The translations under genes and the position numbers were made by a program. Positions 60,545 to 64,000 of a DNA stretch of 64,000 bases are shown here, piece by piece (within the stretch, counting starts at the first letter, position 1; each line of letters opens with the position of its first letter). Below the pieces are notes generated by a model that was given only the letters and a program-made list of their open reading frames with translations, searched no databases and was not told the DNA's origin. The stretch covers positions 1 to 64,000 of the forward strand of contig NZ_LZSQ01000069.1 of assembly GCF_001665535.1 (NCBI RefSeq). Direction: 5' to 3'. The DNA comes from Mycobacterium sp. 852002-51961_SCH5331710 (GTDB lineage: Bacteria > Actinomycetota > Actinomycetes > Mycobacteriales > Mycobacteriaceae).

Positions 60545-61423
60545 ATGGTTTCTGTGAACGGCAAAGTCGTCCTCATCACCGGTGGGGCGAACGGCATCGG
60601 CGAAGAGGTCGCCCGCCGCCTGCACGCCAAGGGCGCGAAGTTGGTGCTGACCGACCTGGACGGGAAACGTCTGGATGAGGTCGCCGCGCGGTTCGGCAAC
60701 GAGGGTGTGGTCACCGCCGTCGCCGACGTGCGGGATCTGGCCGCGATGGAGTCCGCCGTCGCCAAGGGTGTCGAGCGGTTCGGCGGCATCGACATTGTGA
60801 TGGCCAACGCGGGCATCGCGACGTACGGGTCGGTACTGCAGGTCGACCCGGTGGCGTTCCGCACGCTGATCGACGTCAACGTCGTGGGTGTCTTCCATAC
60901 CGTCCGTGCGGCGCTGCCGTCGGTGATCGAGCGCCGCGGTTATGTGCTGATCGTGTCCTCGGCGGCCGCCTATGCGGCTTCGGCCGGGATGGCCCCCTAC
61001 GACGCGTCCAAGGCCGCGGTGGAGCACTTCGCCAACGCGTTACGCCTCGAGGTGGCACACCGCGGTGTCGACGTCGGGTCGGCGCACATGCTCTGGATCG
61101 ACACCCCGCTGGTGCAGGAGAGCCGGTCGGACCTGCCGAGCGCCCGCGCGATGCTCGACGCCCTGCCGGGTCCGCTGGGCAAGACCACGTCGGTGCGCGA
61201 GTGCGGGGAGTTGTTCGTCAAGGGCATCGAGGAGCGCAAGCGGCAGATCAACTGCCCCCGCTTCGTCGGCCTCATGCGCTGGCTGAAGCCGCTGTTGTCG
61301 TCGCGGCTGGGGGAGCGCGCCTCGCTCAAGTCGGTACCCGAACTGCTGCCGAAGATGGACGCCGAGGTCGCGGCGCTGGGCCGATCGATGAGCGCGCGCA
61401 CCGAAGCGCTGGAAAGCCGTTAA
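60545..61423 (+). CDS. Short-chain dehydrogenase, Rv2129c homologue
   Basis: A 292-residue SDR with cofactor motif ITGGANGIGEEVARRL, the NAGIATYG segment, and catalytic SSAAAYAASAGMAPYDASK. Substrate unknown; the C-terminal ~80 residues are basic and probably helical. It starts at ATG 60545 and converges with the PAC2 gene. Confidence 0.9.
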   Translation: MVSVNGKVVLITGGANGIGEEVARRLHAKGAKLVLTDLDGKRLDEVAARFGNEGVVTAVADVRDLAAMESAVAKGVERFGGIDIVMANAGIATYGSVLQVDPVAFRTLIDVNVVGVFHTVRAALPSVIERRGYVLIVSSAAAYAASAGMAPYDASKAAVEHFANALRLEVAHRGVDVGSAHMLWIDTPLVQESRSDLPSARAMLDALPGPLGKTTSVRECGELFVKGIEERKRQINCPRFVGLMRWLKPLLSSRLGERASLKSVPELLPKMDAEVAALGRSMSARTEALESR

Positions 61424-61440
61424 CCCGCGCTGACGGGAGT

Positions 61441-62331
61441 TCAGCCGCGGAAGCCGGGGCCGCGGCGGCGCAGGTAGCGCTCGAACTCGGCGGCCAGCGC
61501 GTCGCCGTCGATCTTGCCGAGCGCCTCGGTCATGTCGACCTCGGCGTCGCCGCGTTCCTCGAGCGACTGCACGTACTCGGCGATCTCGTCGTCTTCGGCG
61601 GTCATCTCCGACACCGCCTGCTCCCACTCCTCGGCGGCGGTCGGCAGGTCGGCCAGCGGCACCTCGATGTCGAGCACGTCCTCGACGCGCCGCAGCAGCG
61701 CCACCGTCGCCTTCGGATTCGGCGGCTGGGAGACGTAGTGAGGGACCGCGGCCCAGAACGTCACCGCGGGGATGCCGGCCTGCACACACGCGTCCTGGAA
61801 CACGCCGGCGATGCCGGTCGGGCCCTCGTATCTCGTCTCCTCCAGCCCGAAGACCTTCGCGGAGTCCGACGAGTAGGCCGCACCCGACACCGGAACCGGC
61901 CGTGTATGCGGCGTGTCGGCCAGCAGGGCGCCCAGGATGACGACGGTCTGCACGTTGAGCTTGTCGGCGATGGCCAACAGTTCCGAGCAGAAGGTTCGCC
62001 AGCGCATGTTGGGCTCGACACCGTGCATCAGCACGATGTCGCGGTCCGATCCGGGCGGGCGGCAGTGCGAAATCCGCATCGACGGCCACACCAGTTCCCG
62101 CGTGACCCCGTCGACCTGCCTGATCACGGGCCGGTTCACCTGGTAGTCGTAGTAGGCCTCGTCGTCGATCTCGACGATGGTCTCGGCCTCCCAGATGGCG
62201 TCGAGGTGCTCCACCGCATCACTGGCCGCATCACCTGCGTCGTTCCAGCCTTCGAAGGCCGCGACGACGATGGTGTCGGTCAGTTCGGGCAGGTCGGGCG
62301 GTTTGAAACCGCTCGCATCCGACAAGGTCAC
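61441..62331 (-). CDS. PAC2 family protein, Rv2125 homologue
   Basis: A 296-residue PAC2-type protein (proteasome-assembly-chaperone fold) with DTIVVAAFEGWNDAGDAASD near the start, VILGALLADTPHTRPVPVSG, and PAVTFWAAVPHYVSQPPNPK. Role in mycobacteria unknown; an actinobacterial proteasome link has been suggested by fold only. The GTG start at 62331 was preferred, as the longer upstream frame is poorly protein-like. Confidence 0.88.
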   Translation of the reverse strand: MTLSDASGFKPPDLPELTDTIVVAAFEGWNDAGDAASDAVEHLDAIWEAETIVEIDDEAYYDYQVNRPVIRQVDGVTRELVWPSMRISHCRPPGSDRDIVLMHGVEPNMRWRTFCSELLAIADKLNVQTVVILGALLADTPHTRPVPVSGAAYSSDSAKVFGLEETRYEGPTGIAGVFQDACVQAGIPAVTFWAAVPHYVSQPPNPKATVALLRRVEDVLDIEVPLADLPTAAEEWEQAVSEMTAEDDEIAEYVQSLEERGDAEVDMTEALGKIDGDALAAEFERYLRRRGPGFRG

Positions 62332-62842
62332 GCAGCCAGCGTAAGCCCTTCGAGGCGGGTAGGAGCGCCATCGCCACACGAGCTGATTTGATCCGCCGAC
62401 TACCCTGGATCCGTGGCTGATGTAGACGCTCTCGTGCGCGACACCGCTTTGCTCGACGCCTTCCCGGCGCGGGTAATGGTCGGTGCCGGCGCGATGCGTA
62501 CCCGGCCTGCGGCAGCCGGTTGCGTCGTCGACGCCGTCGAGTCGCCGAACGACGCATGTTCCGGCGTCACCGGGGCGAAATACGTTCGGCTGCAAGTTGG
62601 TTGACCAGGGTGTCGACGACTTTGCCGACAGGATCCGCCAGCGCTGACTCAATGTCGCGTTTCGCCGGCCGGGTCAAGCCGATCGCCGCGACGAGATGGG
62701 CGTCCACACGTCGATCGGATGACAACGTAGACTTTCCTGGTCGAGAGGCGTTGCAACGGTTACCCGAGGAACTCGGTTCCCACTCGGTGGCCGCCACGCT
62801 CGGCAGAAAGCAAGGACGCCTTCCTAACCGGAAGGAGCGCAC
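62332..62842. other. Divergent intergenic region between PAC2 gene and metH
   Basis: 511 bp with no secure gene. One 46-residue frame on the minus strand (62567-62707, GTG start, VDAHLVAAIGLTRPAKRDIE onwards) and one 63-residue frame on the plus strand (62413-62604) are protein-like but overlap each other. Promoters for both flanking genes must be here. I see no cobalamin or SAM riboswitch pattern. Confidence 0.5.
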
Positions 62843-64000
62843 ATGAACGCCGCCACGCCGAACACCTTCGCGCAGAACCTCCGCCCAGACTGCACCGACG
62901 AACTGACGGCGGCACTGCGGCAGCGCATCCTGGTGATCGACGGCGCGATGGGCACGGCGATCCAGCGCGACCGGCCCGACGAGGCCGGGTACCGCGGCGA
63001 GCGCTTCAAGGACTGGCCGAGCGACGTCCAGGGCAACAACGACCTGCTCAACCTCACCCAGCCGCAGATCATTGAGGCGATCCACCGTGAGTACCTCGAC
63101 GCAGGCGCCGACATCATCGAGACCAACACGTTCAATGCGAACGCGATCTCGCTCTCCGATTACGGCATGGAGGAGTTCGCCTACGAGCTGAATCACGCGG
63201 GCGCAGCCCTGGCCCGCGCGGCCTGCGACGAGGTCGGCACCGCCGACAAGCCGCGCTACGTCGCCGGCGCGCTCGGGCCGACGACACGGACCGCGTCGAT
63301 CTCGCCGGACGTCAACAACCCCGGCGCGCGCAACGTCACCTACGACCAGCTGGTAGCGGCCTACCTCGAGGCCGCAAACGGCCTGGTCGACGGCGGCGCC
63401 GACATCATCCTGGTGGAGACGATCTTCGACACGCTGAACGCCAAGGCCGCGGTGTTCGCGATCGAGACGCTGTTCGAGGAGCGCGGACGCCGCTGGCCGG
63501 TGATCATCTCGGGCACCATCACCGACGCGTCGGGACGCACACTGTCCGGCCAGGTCACCGAGGCGTTCTGGAACTCGATCCGGCACGCCAAGCCGCTGGC
63601 GGTCGGCCTGAACTGCGCGTTGGGCGCACCCGAGATGAGGCCGTACATCGCCGAGATCTCGCGCATCGCCGACACATTCGTCTCCTGCTACCCGAACGCC
63701 GGCCTGCCGAACGCGTTCGCCGAGTACGACGAAACCCCTGACAGCCAGGCCGGGTATGTCGCCGACTTCGCCGACGCGGGCTTCGTCAACATGGTCGGTG
63801 GGTGCTGCGGTACCACGCCGGCGCACATCGCCAAGATCGCCAAGGCCGTCGAGGGCAAGGCGCCGCGCCAGGTGCCGGACATCCCGGTGGCCACCCGGCT
63901 GGCGGGCCTGGAGCCGCTGAACATCGACGACAACTCCCTGTTCGTGAACATCGGTGAGCGCACCAACATCACCGGCTCGGCCCGGTTCCGCAACCTGATC
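62843..64000 (+). CDS. metH: Cobalamin-dependent methionine synthase (5' part)
   Basis: The first 386 codons of MetH run off the window. The homocysteine-binding domain shows [27 protein letters not shown] segment ([11 protein letters not shown]), [11 protein letters not shown], and zinc ligands [11 protein letters not shown]. The folate-binding domain begins [16 protein letters not shown] at the edge. AAGGAG precedes the ATG. It transfers a methyl group from methyltetrahydrofolate to homocysteine. Confidence 0.95.
   Translation, partial: MNAATPNTFAQNLRPDCTDELTAALRQRILVIDGAMGTAIQRDRPDEAGYRGERFKDWPSDVQGNNDLLNLTQPQIIEAIHREYLDAGADIIETNTFNANAISLSDYGMEEFAYELNHAGAALARAACDEVGTADKPRYVAGALGPTTRTASISPDVNNPGARNVTYDQLVAAYLEAANGLVDGGADIILVETIFDTLNAKAAVFAIETLFEERGRRWPVIISGTITDASGRTLSGQVTEAFWNSIRHAKPLAVGLNCALGAPEMRPYIAEISRIADTFVSCYPNAGLPNAFAEYDETPDSQAGYVADFADAGFVNMVGGCCGTTPAHIAKIAKAVEGKAPRQVPDIPVATRLAGLEPLNIDDNSLFVNIGERTNITGSARFRNLI

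Noticed and set aside
62332..62842. Cobalamin or SAM riboswitch upstream of metH
   Set aside because: I could not find the conserved core sequence or matching stems of either class in the leader.
62567..63826. A 419-codon open frame antisense to metH
   Set aside because: It is the shadow of a high-GC gene; the plus strand encodes MetH with clear catalytic motifs.

Overview
The window comes from a high-GC mycobacterium, most likely an environmental, hydrocarbon-using Mycolicibacterium or Mycobacterium. The strongest evidence is the right-hand 14 kb: tRNA-Leu(GAG), an M20 peptidase, a YbhB-like protein, pyrD, DUF5703, an lppL-like lipoprotein, a small conserved protein, uppP, a histidine phosphatase, DUF3090, an SCO1664-like protein, cysQ, mshC (mycothiol synthesis), an SDR, a PAC2 protein and metH. 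This order, recalled from memory, matches Rv2141c to Rv2124c of M. tuberculosis. Everything left of the tRNA (about 1-50,208) is accessory DNA that has built up in layers.

Region 1 (1-31,300) is a catabolic island with signs of decay. It starts with a TetR-flanked zinc-ADH/CMD operon whose first gene is a gutted thiolase, then a hotdog thioesterase, an alpha/beta hydrolase and an IS1380 remnant. Next comes an AraC regulator divergent from a [2Fe-2S] ferredoxin - CYP153 - ferredoxin reductase operon, the classic soluble alkane terminal hydroxylase. SCP2-like, FadD and NDMA-type ADH genes follow and could carry the alcohol on towards beta-oxidation. A second large operon (18,664-31,126) holds an SDR, a ferritin-like diiron protein, three Baeyer-Villiger-type flavin monooxygenases, an HSL-type esterase, a CYP136-like P450, a transglutaminase-like protein, a second FadD and an acyl-CoA dehydrogenase. 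That set would suit oxidation of a ketone or alicyclic substrate to esters, hydrolysis, CoA activation and beta-oxidation. Two modules each combine a FadD, a BtrH/DUF4872-type protein and a transglutaminase-fold protein. In each module one partner is broken: the transglutaminase in the first, the BtrH-like gene in the second.

Region 2 (about 32,090-39,379) resembles an actinomycete integrative and conjugative element (AICE): HD protein, Nudix protein, XRE/PLD-like regulator, SCO3933-like protein, TraB/FtsK translocase, RepSA-type replication initiator and a large serine recombinase. An IS110 remnant and a truncated BtrH-like gene lie at its left side.

Region 3 (39,360-50,235) is a 10.9-kb element bounded by a perfect 28-bp repeat of the tRNA-Leu 3' end. 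It has a tyrosine integrase, immunity repressor, excisionase-like protein, P-loop replication protein, HNH endonuclease, large terminase, portal, minor head protein, scaffold, major capsid protein and two head-tail connectors, but no tail or lysis genes. That gene content is typical of capsid-forming phage satellites (cf-PICI type) and recalls phiRv1/phiRv2 of M. tuberculosis. It is the most notable system here. The stop codon of the Region 2 serine recombinase lies inside the left 28-bp repeat, so the two elements appear stacked at one tRNA gene.
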